NCBI GenBank assembly: GCA_964555735.1
Contig: CAZKTS010000073.1
Location: 1 to 31,127 of the forward strand
DNA from: CAZKTS01 sp964555735
GTDB lineage: Bacteria; Actinomycetota; Acidimicrobiia; IMCC26256; PALSA-555
Length of the DNA: 31,127 bases
Direction of reading: 5' to 3'
Every line of letters begins with the position of its first letter. Position 1 is the stretch's first letter. Shown piece by piece: positions 8,036-16,046 of this stretch. The notes under the pieces are model-generated. The model searched no databases. It was given only the letters and a program-made list of their open reading frames with translations, and was not told the origin of the DNA. The translations under genes and the position numbers were made by a program.

Positions 8036-9184
8036 ATGGCGTCCCGTGCGGCCCGGCGGTCGCGGCAACGCCGGCGCCGCCGCCGCACGCTCCTCGCCGT
8101 CGGTGCCCTCCTCGCCGTCGTCGCGGCGGCGGCCGTCGCCGCGCTCGTCACGAGAACCGACGACTCACCCGCGGTCGCCCCGGCCGCCGACACCACCACC
8201 TCGTCGGTGGCGACGACCACCACCACCCCGCGCGACCCGCGCCGCGGCAACGGCCAGCCGGTGGTGTTCGCGTTCGGCGGCGATGTGCACTTCGAGGGCA
8301 CCGTGCGCACGAAGCTGCTCGCCGATCCTGCGTCGGTGTTCGCGGACGCGGCTCCGGTGCTGTCCGCGGCCGACGTCGCGGTGGTGAACCTGGAGACCGC
8401 GATCACGGAGTCGACCGGTGCGCTGGTGAAGGAGTGGGTCTTCAAGGCGCCTGCATCCGCCATCGACGCGCTGCGGGCGGGCGGCATCGACGCCGCGAGC
8501 ATGGCCAACAACCACGGGATCGACTACGGCGCACAGGGGCTCGCCGACTCCCTGCTCGTGCGCGCGGCGACGCAGTACCCGATCCTCGGCATCGGCGCGA
8601 ACGCGACCGAGGCGTACACACCGCTACGACTCGACGTGAAGGGCCAGCGCATCGCGGTGTTCGCGGCGACCGACGTCATGGGCGAGGAGTTCGTGTCGAC
8701 CTGGACCGCGACCGACACGCAGGCCGGCATGGCATCCACGAAGTACGACGCCGAGGCCCGCATGGTCGCGGCGATCCAGGCCGTCCGCCCCGAGGTCGAC
8801 ACCATCGCGGTGATGCTCCACTGGGGCGTCGAGCGGACCGACTGCCCGAGCCCGCGACAGCAGGCGCTCGCGCGGGCGCTCGTGGACGCGGGCGCCGACA
8901 TCGTCGTCGGATCCCACGCGCACCACCTGCTCGGCGGCGGACGGCTCGGCACCGCCTTCGTCGACTACGGACTCGGCAACTTCGCGTTCTTCAACGAGGC
9001 CGGCGAGTACGGCCGGACCGGCATCCTCGTGGTGACGGCCACCGGCCGCGACACCGACTCGTACCAGTGGGTGCCGGCGCGCATCCGCAGCGGCAGCCCG
9101 GTGCCCTTCGCACCGGGTCCCGACGCCGACGCCGAGGTCGCGCACTGGAACGAGCTCCGCGCCTGCACCGACCTGACGCCCTGA
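8036..9184 (+). CDS. CapA-family (poly-gamma-glutamate-synthesis-type) metallophosphatase-like protein, membrane-anchored
   Basis: The product is 382 residues. A strongly basic N-terminus (RRSRQRRRRRR) is followed by one hydrophobic segment and a Thr/Ala-rich linker, so the catalytic domain should lie outside the membrane. The CapA domain follows with FAFGGDVHFEG, VNLETAIT, SMANNHGIDYG, MLHWGVERTDCPSP and DIVVGSHAHHLLG, the Asp/Asn/His set of the calcineurin-like fold. CapA is required for poly-gamma-glutamate capsule in bacilli, but many CapA-like proteins occur without the rest of that pathway. No CapB/CapC is visible here. A possible poly-gamma-glutamate hydrolase is encoded 9 kb away. Confidence 0.88.
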   Translation: MASRAARRSRQRRRRRRTLLAVGALLAVVAAAAVAALVTRTDDSPAVAPAADTTTSSVATTTTTPRDPRRGNGQPVVFAFGGDVHFEGTVRTKLLADPASVFADAAPVLSAADVAVVNLETAITESTGALVKEWVFKAPASAIDALRAGGIDAASMANNHGIDYGAQGLADSLLVRAATQYPILGIGANATEAYTPLRLDVKGQRIAVFAATDVMGEEFVSTWTATDTQAGMASTKYDAEARMVAAIQAVRPEVDTIAVMLHWGVERTDCPSPRQQALARALVDAGADIVVGSHAHHLLGGGRLGTAFVDYGLGNFAFFNEAGEYGRTGILVVTATGRDTDSYQWVPARIRSGSPVPFAPGPDADAEVAHWNELRACTDLTP

Positions 9185-9188
9185 TGGG

Positions 9189-9194
9189 TACCGT
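9189..9194 (+). promoter_or_regulatory. Candidate -10 hexamer TACCGT, leaderless
   Basis: TACCGT ends 6 bases before the ATG at 9201. The hydrolase gene may thus have its own promoter although it starts only 16 bases after the CapA-like gene. Confidence 0.45.
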
Positions 9195-9200
9195 GTCGTC

Positions 9201-10103
9201 ATGCACTACGACGAGTTCGGGCTGTTCCACGAGAACGCCGAGGAGTACGGCCTGCCCTACGACGGGCCGCCCACCGTGCGACGCGAGTCGGTGGTCGTCG
9301 ACGAGGCGACGGGACGGCGCCTGAGCGCGCTGGTCTGGGGCGACGATGCGCCCGAGCTCGTGCTCGTCCATGGGGGCGCGCAGAACGCGCACACGTGGGA
9401 CACCGTCGCGATGGCGCTCGACCGGCCCCTGGTCGCGATCGACCTCCCCGGCCACGGCCACTCCGACCACCGCGACGACGGGCCGTTCGGTCCGCGCCAG
9501 AACGGCGAGGACCTCGCGGTCGCGATCCGTCAGCTCGCCCCGGACGCCAAGGCCGTCGTCGGGATGTCCCTCGGAGGGCTCAGCTCCCTCGCGCTCAGCT
9601 CGCATGCGCCCGACCTCGTGCGCAAGCTCGTGCTCGTCGACGTGACGCCGGGCGTCGACCGCGAGAAGGCCGCACCGATCGCACAGTTCATCGCCGGACC
9701 GGACACCTTCGAGAGCTTCGACGAGATCCTCGCCCGCACGATGGAGTTCAACCCGACGCGCAGCGAGTCGTCGCTGCGGCGCGGGGTGCTGCACAACGCG
9801 GCGGAGCGCGAGGACGGCCGATGGGCGTGGCGCTACCAGCGGCCACCGGGCCTGGAGCAGACCGACATGGACGTCCCGGCCGACTTCGGGACGCTGTGGG
9901 ACGACCTCGACGCGCTGCGCGTGCCGCTGATGCTGCTGCGGGGCAACGCGACCGGCAGCGTCGTCGACGACGACGACGTCGCCAAGGTCCTCGCCGCCCA
10001 GCCCGATGCCCGGGTCGAGGTCGTCGACGGCGCCGGCCACAGCATCCAGGGCGACCGCCCCCTCGAGCTCACCGCCCTGCTGCTCGACTTCGTCGACGCC
10101 TGA
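9201..10103 (+). CDS. Alpha/beta-fold hydrolase
   Basis: The 300-residue product has a complete alpha/beta-hydrolase core after a short N-terminal arm: oxyanion-hole segment VHGGAQNAHTWD, strand IDLPGHGHSD, nucleophile elbow GMSLGG (Ser), an acid in the late VVDDDDV region, and the catalytic His in DGAGHSIQGDRP. It has no signal peptide. The family covers esterases, lipases, epoxide hydrolases and others; the substrate cannot be inferred. It lies downstream of, and possibly co-transcribed with, the CapA-like gene. Confidence 0.9.
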   Translation: MHYDEFGLFHENAEEYGLPYDGPPTVRRESVVVDEATGRRLSALVWGDDAPELVLVHGGAQNAHTWDTVAMALDRPLVAIDLPGHGHSDHRDDGPFGPRQNGEDLAVAIRQLAPDAKAVVGMSLGGLSSLALSSHAPDLVRKLVLVDVTPGVDREKAAPIAQFIAGPDTFESFDEILARTMEFNPTRSESSLRRGVLHNAAEREDGRWAWRYQRPPGLEQTDMDVPADFGTLWDDLDALRVPLMLLRGNATGSVVDDDDVAKVLAAQPDARVEVVDGAGHSIQGDRPLELTALLLDFVDA

Positions 10104-10166
10104 GCACGCGCCCGCCACCGAAGAGCCGCTTCATCTTGGCCCCTCAACCGTGACCCGGGGAGCGCG

Positions 10167-10895
10167 ATGACGCTGGCGCCGATCACCGACACCGCCGCGC
10201 TGGTGGCGACCCGCGAGGCGTGGCACACGCTCGCCGAGCACGTGCTCGCGGCGGCGCGCTACCGGGTCACGACCCGGATCGGTTTGATCGCGACACCGGG
10301 CGGGTTCGGCACGCCACCGTTCGGTGACGACGAGAGCGTCCGGGTCGACGGCGCGACCCTCGTCGTCGTGCGCGGCGGCGAGACCACCACGACGCCGATC
10401 ACGACCGTGCGCGCCGCCGCCGAGGCGGTCGGCATCGTGGCCGGCGCGCCGAGCGAGGTCTACACGCCCGCGACCCCGCTCGAGCCCGATGCCCCGCTCC
10501 TCGTCGACCCGACCGCAGCCGCGATCCTCGCAGCGTGGTTCGCGCTCGCTACCGAGCTCCTCGACGGCGTGTGCGCGGGCGCCGGTCCGGGCGACGACGC
10601 CTCCGCCGTCCAGCTCTGGCCCGAGCACTTCGACCTCGGCATCGAGATCGGTGACCCGGCCCAGCACGCCCGCGCCACGTTCGGCGCCTCACCGGGCGAC
10701 GGCGCGCACCCGCTCCCGTACCTCTACGTGACCCGGTGGCCGGACGTGCCCGACGAACCGTTCTGGGACGACGCCACGTTCCCCGGCGCCAGCCTCGGCT
10801 ACGCCGCGCTGGCCGAGGCACCCGACGCGACGGACGCCGGACGCGCGTTCTTCGCTCGCGCGCGAGCGGTGCTCACGCGTCGGGCCGGAGCGTGA
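10167..10895 (+). CDS. Conserved-looking protein of unknown function
   Basis: I do not recognise a named family with certainty in this 242-residue protein. Visible features are an N-terminal helix (EAWHTLAEHVLAAARYR), a glycine-rich RIGLIATPGGFGTPPFG, a basic/acidic middle, LWPEHFDLGIEIG around residue 150, then SPGDGAHPLPYLYVTRW and a C-terminal helix rich in Ala and Arg. The WPEHFD and SPGD...PYLYV pair loosely recalls DUF5996-type proteins, but I would not assert it. No signal peptide or membrane segment is seen. GGGGAG lies just before the ATG at 10167. Its 3' end overlaps the convergent acylase gene by 23 bases. Confidence 0.8.
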   Translation: MTLAPITDTAALVATREAWHTLAEHVLAAARYRVTTRIGLIATPGGFGTPPFGDDESVRVDGATLVVVRGGETTTTPITTVRAAAEAVGIVAGAPSEVYTPATPLEPDAPLLVDPTAAAILAAWFALATELLDGVCAGAGPGDDASAVQLWPEHFDLGIEIGDPAQHARATFGASPGDGAHPLPYLYVTRWPDVPDEPFWDDATFPGASLGYAALAEAPDATDAGRAFFARARAVLTRRAGA

Positions 10896-13107
10896 GCTCC
10901 GGGGCACCGAGTGCGTCCCAGCGGGTGACGATCGGGAGCAGCTCGCCATCGGCCCACGGCCGGCGCTGGTCGGCGAAGTGCGGACTCTCGGCGTCCCCGG
11001 AGGCGCCGAGCGGGACCACCCAGGCGTCGTTGCCACGATCAGCCAGGTCGAACGCGTAGCGCGCGACCGACGAGGTCGCGACGCCGAAGCCGAAGCCGGC
11101 GGGGTGCGCGGCGCTGAAGACGGTGTCCCACTCGCCACCCATCGCCACCGGCGGCGGATCCAGGCGGCCCTCCCACTCGGGATGCACGCCGGACAGCGGG
11201 TGACGGGGCGCGCTCTGGTGCAGTGCGCCCCAGGTCCACGCGGCGACGTCGTCGCCGAGCGCGGTGCGGAGGACGGCAACACCGTCGGTGAGCCCGGCCG
11301 CGAGCGTGTCGGCCCAGGACTCGCCCGCGGGCAGGAGCTGCGCGTCGTCACGCAGGAGCAGACCGGTGAGCCGCGCCCACAGCCGCAGCTCGAGCGGCTG
11401 GAACGTGCTCGCCGGCTCATCCGCGAACGGCACCCGCACCGCGGCGAGCGCAGGGTGGTGCGCCACCCGCTTGCCGACCGCGTCGCGCACCACGACGTAG
11501 ATCGCCGCCGCGGCCGATGATGCCTCCATGGTGCGGTCCCACGCGCGCAGCTGGTCGAGGGCTGCCCGCTCCCACTCGTCGCGTCCGTCCAGGGCGACGA
11601 GGCGGTCGGTCCAGACGTCGGCCGCGAGCGAACGCCGGTCGCGATGGATCGCGGCCATGTCGGCGACGGTCGCGTCGGCGAGCTCGTCGAGGCGGGCGTG
11701 GACCCGACGCGCGCGGTCCGGGCGCGCGTAGTCGAGACCGAGGCGGTGCGGGTACGAGTCGTCGACGATGCGTTGGTTCGCGGTGACCAGGCGGCCGTCG
11801 ACACCGTCGGAGGCCGGCATCTCGTCGTACGGCACGGTGCCCTGCCACTCGTGCTCGCCGGTCCACGCCGGGACCGGTCCCCAGAAGTTGGCGTCCGAGC
11901 GCACCGGGATGCGACCGATGGTGCGGTAGCGGATCGCGCCGGACGCGTCCGCGCTCACGAGGTTGTTCACGGGGTCCACCCAGTCGCGCATGACCGCGTC
12001 CAGCTCACCGACCGTGCGCGCTCGCAGCATGGGCTCGAGCACGGCGAGCCCGCGACTGGGCTCGACCAGCGCGGTCGAGCGGAGCGCGAGCGCAACGCCC
12101 CGGCCGGGGTCTCCGAACACGACCGGGCCGCGCGGCGTCTCGTGACACGCGACGGTGACCGGGTCGGCGTCCCGCACCCGGATCGTCTCCGTGCGGGTCG
12201 GCGCGGGCGTGCCGTCGAAGCGCTCGACGTAGAGGTCCTGGTAGTCGCCGTTGGCGTTGGTGACGCACCACGCGAGCTCGGCCGTGCGCCCGAAGTGCGG
12301 GAAGCCGGGCACCCCGACGAACGACAGCCCGACCGCGTCGAAGTCGGGGCACGACAGATGACCCTGCGCGTACACGCCCGGCACCTCGACCATCCGGTGC
12401 GGGTCACCCGCCACCAGCGGCCGGCCCGACGCGGTGTGCGAGCCGTCGAGCGCCCACGAGTTGCTGCCCGCGTTGACCTCGACGAGCGCCGTGGTCGCGT
12501 CGACGACGGGACCGAGCACCCCCGGGGCGGCCGGCTGGGGCTCGAAGAGCTCCGGAGGCACGACGATGAGCGGCACCGAACGCGGGTCGGCACCCTCGAT
12601 GGCCGCCACCGTGTCGGCGCCGAGCGCCGCCGCCATGCGGCCGCGCCAGAGCTTGAGCTGCCAGCTCGCGAAGACGACGTGTCGGACGAGGAACACCGCG
12701 TTGGCGTGCCAGCCCTCCCAGGGCTCGGGCACGACGCCGGCGAGCCGCAGGTCGAGGGGCAAGGGCCGATCGAGGGCCAGCCATGCGTTCACGCCCGCCG
12801 CGAACGCATCGAGGACCGCGCGCTCCTCGGGCGCGAGCGCGGCGTGCTCTCGGCGCGCCGCGGCCTCGAGCCCGCAGCGGCGCACGAACGCGTCGAAGGG
12901 GACGGCCTTGACGCCGGCCACCTCCGCCCAGCGCCCGGTGGCGCGGCGACGGTCGTAGTCGAGCTGACCGAGCCGGTCCGCGGCCTGGACGAAGCCCTGC
13001 CCGAAGAAGGCGTCGAGGGCGTGCTCGGCCCGGACGTGAGGGATGCCCCACTCGTCCCGATGCACCGCGACGTCGCCGACGATGCCCGCGACCCGCACCT
13101 CGTCCAC
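10873..13107 (-). CDS. Penicillin acylase family (Ntn hydrolase) protein
   Basis: This 744-residue protein has the layout of penicillin acylases. An alpha-chain region starts VHRDEWGIPHVRAEHALDAF and continues GQGFVQAADRLGQLDYDRR. The autoprocessing site is EVNAGSNSW, where the Ser after Gly would become the N-terminal nucleophile of the beta chain, followed by TASGRPLVAGDPH. FGRTAELAWCVTNANGDYQD and DWVDPVNNLVSAD follow. The family hydrolyses amides such as beta-lactams, acyl-homoserine lactones or other N-acyl compounds. Periplasmic members begin with a signal peptide; none is visible here, so it may stay in the cytoplasm. The GTG start at 13107 is chosen because TAGCGT lies 7 bases upstream; a GTG at 13116 is in frame but overlaps that hexamer. 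Confidence 0.92.
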   Translation of the reverse strand: MDEVRVAGIVGDVAVHRDEWGIPHVRAEHALDAFFGQGFVQAADRLGQLDYDRRRATGRWAEVAGVKAVPFDAFVRRCGLEAAARREHAALAPEERAVLDAFAAGVNAWLALDRPLPLDLRLAGVVPEPWEGWHANAVFLVRHVVFASWQLKLWRGRMAAALGADTVAAIEGADPRSVPLIVVPPELFEPQPAAPGVLGPVVDATTALVEVNAGSNSWALDGSHTASGRPLVAGDPHRMVEVPGVYAQGHLSCPDFDAVGLSFVGVPGFPHFGRTAELAWCVTNANGDYQDLYVERFDGTPAPTRTETIRVRDADPVTVACHETPRGPVVFGDPGRGVALALRSTALVEPSRGLAVLEPMLRARTVGELDAVMRDWVDPVNNLVSADASGAIRYRTIGRIPVRSDANFWGPVPAWTGEHEWQGTVPYDEMPASDGVDGRLVTANQRIVDDSYPHRLGLDYARPDRARRVHARLDELADATVADMAAIHRDRRSLAADVWTDRLVALDGRDEWERAALDQLRAWDRTMEASSAAAAIYVVVRDAVGKRVAHHPALAAVRVPFADEPASTFQPLELRLWARLTGLLLRDDAQLLPAGESWADTLAAGLTDGVAVLRTALGDDVAAWTWGALHQSAPRHPLSGVHPEWEGRLDPPPVAMGGEWDTVFSAAHPAGFGFGVATSSVARYAFDLADRGNDAWVVPLGASGDAESPHFADQRRPWADGELLPIVTRWDALGAPELTLRPDA

Positions 13108-13114
13108 GCCCCGC

Positions 13115-13120
13115 ACGCTA
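13115..13120 (-). promoter_or_regulatory. Candidate -10 hexamer TAGCGT, leaderless
   Basis: TAGCGT on the minus strand ends 7 bases before the GTG at 13107 of the acylase gene and helps choose that start. Confidence 0.5.
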
Positions 13121-13168
13121 CGCGGTGCCTGCCCGGTCGGGGGGCAGGGTTCGTGCGACGATCGCGGG

Positions 13169-14158
13169 GTGCACGAGGAGATGATCCGCGCGGCCCGTTG
13201 GCGGATCCGCCTGGTCGCGGTCTGCGGCTTCGCGAACCTGACCCTCGCGATGGCCGCGCTCGTCTTCCCCATCGCGTGGATCCTCGGCGCCGCGTCCAAC
13301 GTGCTCGGCACCGGGTTCGGCGTCGGCTGGGACCTCGTGCTGTGGGCGGTGACCCTGAGCGTCGGCATGGGCCTGGTCGTCGCCGCGGGCGTCTTCGTGT
13401 GGTCCCTGCTGCACGTCGAGGCGCACGTCCTGGACTTCGTGCGCGCGTGGCCCGGCCCGCGTGCGGCGCCCAACCCGCCCCCGCGGATGCCCGCGGACGC
13501 GCACCGTGAGCCCGAGCGGCTCCTCGCCGCCCTGTCGCTCGCTGCGGGCGTGCTGCCGCCGAAGGTCGCCGTCGTCATCGACGACGCACCCAACTGCCTC
13601 ACGGTCGGCCGCCGACCCTCGACCGCCTGGATCGTGGTGACGACCGGCCTGCTCGACCTCCTCGAGCGTCGCGAGCTGGAGGCCGTGCTCGCCTACGAGC
13701 TCGGACGGGTCGTGGAGCTCGAGGTGTCGCTGGACACCGTCGTGTACGCGCTCACGGCGCGGACGTTCGAGCTCTGGACCGCCGCATTCTCCGACCTCGA
13801 CGAGACGTCGCTGCTGCTCACGCCGCTCGGCCTGCTCGCGTTGCCGTTCGTCGGCGCGTGCGCGCTCATCCGGGCTGCGGTGCTGCGCTCGCGCGCGCGG
13901 CTCGCCGACGGCCTCGCCATCCGGTACTGCCGCAATCCGGTCGCGCTCGCGAAGGCGCTGCGGCGGATCGTGCTGGACCCGAACGAGGTGCGCCGAGGCG
14001 ACCCGGCCAACGCGCACCTGTGGCTCGAGTATCCGCACACGCGGGCGTCGCGCTGGCTGCTCGGGAGCCACCGCATCCTGCCCAAGCGCGTGCAGCGGCT
14101 CGAACGGCGGCTCGGGATGAGCAGCGAGGCGCCGACCTCGGCGCCGTGGGGCGCCTAG
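13169..14158 (+). CDS. M48-peptidase-fold membrane protein with a degenerate zinc site (probable pseudoprotease)
   Basis: The product has 329 residues. Two membrane segments lie at about residues 15-42 and 52-82, then a soluble domain that reads like an M48/HtpX peptidase: NCLTVGRRPSTAWIVVTTGLLDLL, then RRELEAVLAYELGRV, two more hydrophobic stretches, and SRARLADGLAIRYCRNPVALAKALRRI. The zinc-binding HELGH helix reads Y176-E-L-G-R180, so both metal His are lost while the catalytic Glu177 remains. The third ligand, usually Glu in an RExxAD motif, reads RARLAD. It is therefore probably not an active metalloprotease and may act as a scaffold or binding protein. GTG 13169 is the likely start, with GACGAT 6 bases upstream. 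Its stop overlaps the convergent stop of the next gene (CTAG). Confidence 0.85.
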   Translation: MHEEMIRAARWRIRLVAVCGFANLTLAMAALVFPIAWILGAASNVLGTGFGVGWDLVLWAVTLSVGMGLVVAAGVFVWSLLHVEAHVLDFVRAWPGPRAAPNPPPRMPADAHREPERLLAALSLAAGVLPPKVAVVIDDAPNCLTVGRRPSTAWIVVTTGLLDLLERRELEAVLAYELGRVVELEVSLDTVVYALTARTFELWTAAFSDLDETSLLLTPLGLLALPFVGACALIRAAVLRSRARLADGLAIRYCRNPVALAKALRRIVLDPNEVRRGDPANAHLWLEYPHTRASRWLLGSHRILPKRVQRLERRLGMSSEAPTSAPWGA

Positions 14159-14697
14159 ACCGCGAGCTGACGGAGGGTGCCGAGCACGTCGTCGAGCGGC
14201 GCGTGGTCGGCCGAGTGCGCGTCGACGTGCTCGTAGCGCACCTCGGGACCGGGGCCGATGACGAACGTCGCGCCGAGCTGGGTGACCCGCTTCCCGGCGC
14301 GGTGGATCTTGTGGCCCGCGGCGCGCGCCCGACGCGTGCCCGGACGGCTGCGCGGGTCGAGGAGCAGCTTCAGGAACGGGACGCTCGTGACCGCGGCCGC
14401 CCGCGCGGCCTCGGCGTCGTCGTCGACGAGGACCGGGTACGGCACCTGCTCCTCCTCGACGAACGCCGCCGCGTAGCGCCGCCCGCCGGTGCCGATGGCC
14501 ACCACCTCCGCACCGAGCGGTCGGATCTCGTCCGCGTAGCGGTCGCGGAGCAGCGCCGCGCTCTCCCGGCACAGCAGACAGCCGAAGTGCCGCAGGAACA
14601 CCACGATCACGGGCTGCTCGGCCCAGTAGTCGCCGAGGCGATGCGTCGCTCCCTCGGCGTCCCGCAGGGTGACGTCGCTCAGGGCGTCGAGGTCCAC
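14155..14697 (-). CDS. Peroxiredoxin-like / AhpC-TSA family protein (thioredoxin fold)
   Basis: This 180-residue protein has a thioredoxin-like fold: LSDVTLRDAEGATHRLGDYW, then VIVVFLRHFGCLLCRESAALL with Cys40 and Cys43 (CLLC), an alpha-beta run to GAEVVAIGTGG and PYPVLVDDD, and a C-terminal QLGATFVIGPG. The CxxC resembles the PRXL2/AhpC-TSA antioxidant subgroup more than classical PxxxTxxC peroxiredoxins, so it may reduce peroxides or act as a thiol oxidoreductase. The start is GTG 14697, with TACCGT 6 bases upstream and no Shine-Dalgarno. It is divergent from the HD gene (45-base gap) and its stop interlocks with the convergent M48-like gene. Confidence 0.88.
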   Translation of the reverse strand: MDLDALSDVTLRDAEGATHRLGDYWAEQPVIVVFLRHFGCLLCRESAALLRDRYADEIRPLGAEVVAIGTGGRRYAAAFVEEEQVPYPVLVDDDAEAARAAAVTSVPFLKLLLDPRSRPGTRRARAAGHKIHRAGKRVTQLGATFVIGPGPEVRYEHVDAHSADHAPLDDVLGTLRQLAV

Positions 14698-14703
14698 CGC
14701 GGG

Positions 14704-14709
14704 ACGGTA
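14704..14709 (-). promoter_or_regulatory. Candidate -10 hexamer TACCGT, leaderless
   Basis: TACCGT on the minus strand ends 6 bases before the GTG at 14697 of the peroxiredoxin-like gene. It is the same hexamer and spacing as at 9189-9194. Confidence 0.5.
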
Positions 14710-14742
14710 CCAGCGGCCTCCTCGAGGTGGGAAGATGGAGGC

Positions 14743-15300
14743 ATGACGACCACCACCCCGAGCACGTTCACCCGCATGGACGAGTCCACCGCCGACGAGT
14801 GGGCCGTGATCGGCGCCGAGACCATGGCCAACCAGGGGCGCGTCGCCGACACCGTGCTCGCCATGCTGCGGTCGCTCGCCCACATCACCGACGGCTTCGC
14901 GGTCGACCAGCTGACCCACTGCCTCCAGACCGCGACGCTCGCCGAGCGCGCCGGCGCCGACGACGAGATGGTCGTCGCGTCCCTGTGCCACGACATCGGC
15001 AAGGCCGTGAGTGTGCCGAACCACCCGATGATCGCCGCGGAGATCCTGAAGCCCTACGTGCGCCGCGAGGTCTACGACGTCATCCGCGTCCACCAGGACT
15101 TCCAGGGCCGGCACTACTACCACCACTTCGGCGGCGACCCGAACGCACGCGACCAGTACACCGACGAGCCGTGGTTCGACCTCGCCGCCCGGTTCGCCGA
15201 CGAGTGGGACCAGGTCGCGTTCGACCCGGCCTACGACACGCTCCCGCTCGAGCACTTCGAGCCGCGGGTGCGCGAGGTCTTCGCGCGCGCCAAGTTCTGA
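14743..15300 (+). CDS. HD-domain protein, candidate MIOX/PhnZ-type diiron oxygenase or phosphohydrolase
   Basis: The 185-residue product has an HD domain: His59 (LTHCLQTATLAERAG), His83-Asp84 (SLCHDIGKA), His94 (PNHPM), His117 (RVHQDF) and a distal Asp156 (DEWDQVAFDP). This H...HD...H...H...D set gives six potential ligands for two metals, as in myo-inositol oxygenase and PhnZ, rather than the simpler mononuclear HD set. The segment YYHHFGGDPNARDQY adds further conserved-looking polar residues. It could be a mixed-valent diiron oxygenase or a plain metal phosphohydrolase. ATG 14743 has GGAGG immediately upstream; a weak GAAGAT hexamer sits 6 bases before it. The PIG-L gene follows after 10 bases and is probably co-transcribed. 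Confidence 0.85.
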   Translation: MTTTTPSTFTRMDESTADEWAVIGAETMANQGRVADTVLAMLRSLAHITDGFAVDQLTHCLQTATLAERAGADDEMVVASLCHDIGKAVSVPNHPMIAAEILKPYVRREVYDVIRVHQDFQGRHYYHHFGGDPNARDQYTDEPWFDLAARFADEWDQVAFDPAYDTLPLEHFEPRVREVFARAKF

Positions 15301-15310
15301 TCCCGCGCCG

Positions 15311-16030
15311 GTGACCGAGCGACTCGAGGCGTTTCCCGACGACTGGGAGCGCGCGCTCGCGGTCGTCGCCCATCCCGACGATCTCGAGTACGGCGCGGCG
15401 AGCGCGGTGGCGCGCTGGACCCGAGCCGGCAAGCAGGTCACCTACCTCCTTGTGACCCACGGCGAAGCGGGCATCGACGGCCGCCCGCCCGCCGAGGTCG
15501 GACCCGCCCGTGTCGCCGAGGAGCACGCCAGCGCCGCGGTCGTCGGCGTCGACACGGTCGAGTTCCTCGACGGCTACGCGGACGGCCTCGTCGAGCCGGG
15601 CGTCGCGCTCCGACGCGACCTGGCCGCCGCGATCCGCCGGCACCGGCCCGATGTCCTCGTCTCGATCAACTACCGCGACTTCTGGGGTCCGGGTTCACCG
15701 ATGAACCACGTCGATCACCGGGTCGTCGGTGTCGCGCTGCTCGACGCGGCGCGCGACGCCGCCAACCGGTGGCTGTTCACCGACGCCGGGGAGGCGTGGA
15801 GCGGCACCCGTCTGGCGGCCTTCGGCGGCTCACCCGAACCCACGCACGCCGTCGACGTCACCGGCTTCCTCGACCTCGGCATCGCGTCGCTGGCCGAGCA
15901 CCGCCTCTACCTCGAGGGGCTCGGCGACGGCGGGACCGACCCCGACGCGTTCCTCCGCGGCAGCGCCGAAGCTGCCGGCGCGACCCTCGGCGTGGAGCAC
16001 GCGGTCACCTTCGAGGTCATCCCGCTCTGA
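15311..16030 (+). CDS. PIG-L/LmbE-family N-acetyl-sugar deacetylase
   Basis: The 239-residue product shows the PIG-L signature: AVVAHPDDLEYGAA near residue 22 gives the first zinc His and the catalytic Asp. VTHGEAGIDG follows, and the downstream NHVDHRVVG supplies the other zinc ligand. The family removes acetyl or similar groups from GlcNAc-containing compounds; in actinobacteria members include MshB and Mca of mycothiol metabolism. I see nothing here to single out MshB. The start is GTG 15311, ten bases after the HD gene, which suggests one transcript. The C-terminus is complete. Confidence 0.9.
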   Translation: MTERLEAFPDDWERALAVVAHPDDLEYGAASAVARWTRAGKQVTYLLVTHGEAGIDGRPPAEVGPARVAEEHASAAVVGVDTVEFLDGYADGLVEPGVALRRDLAAAIRRHRPDVLVSINYRDFWGPGSPMNHVDHRVVGVALLDAARDAANRWLFTDAGEAWSGTRLAAFGGSPEPTHAVDVTGFLDLGIASLAEHRLYLEGLGDGGTDPDAFLRGSAEAAGATLGVEHAVTFEVIPL

Positions 16031-16046
16031 CGCCGCGCCGCACCGG

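Noticed and set aside
11644..13509. Long plus-strand open frame opposite the acylase gene
   Set aside because: It has no recognisable motif and a skewed Arg/Val/Asp composition. The minus strand encodes the Ntn hydrolase.
15311..16030. Assignment of the PIG-L gene as mycothiol mshB
   Set aside because: The signature is shared by the whole family and no other mycothiol genes are nearby.
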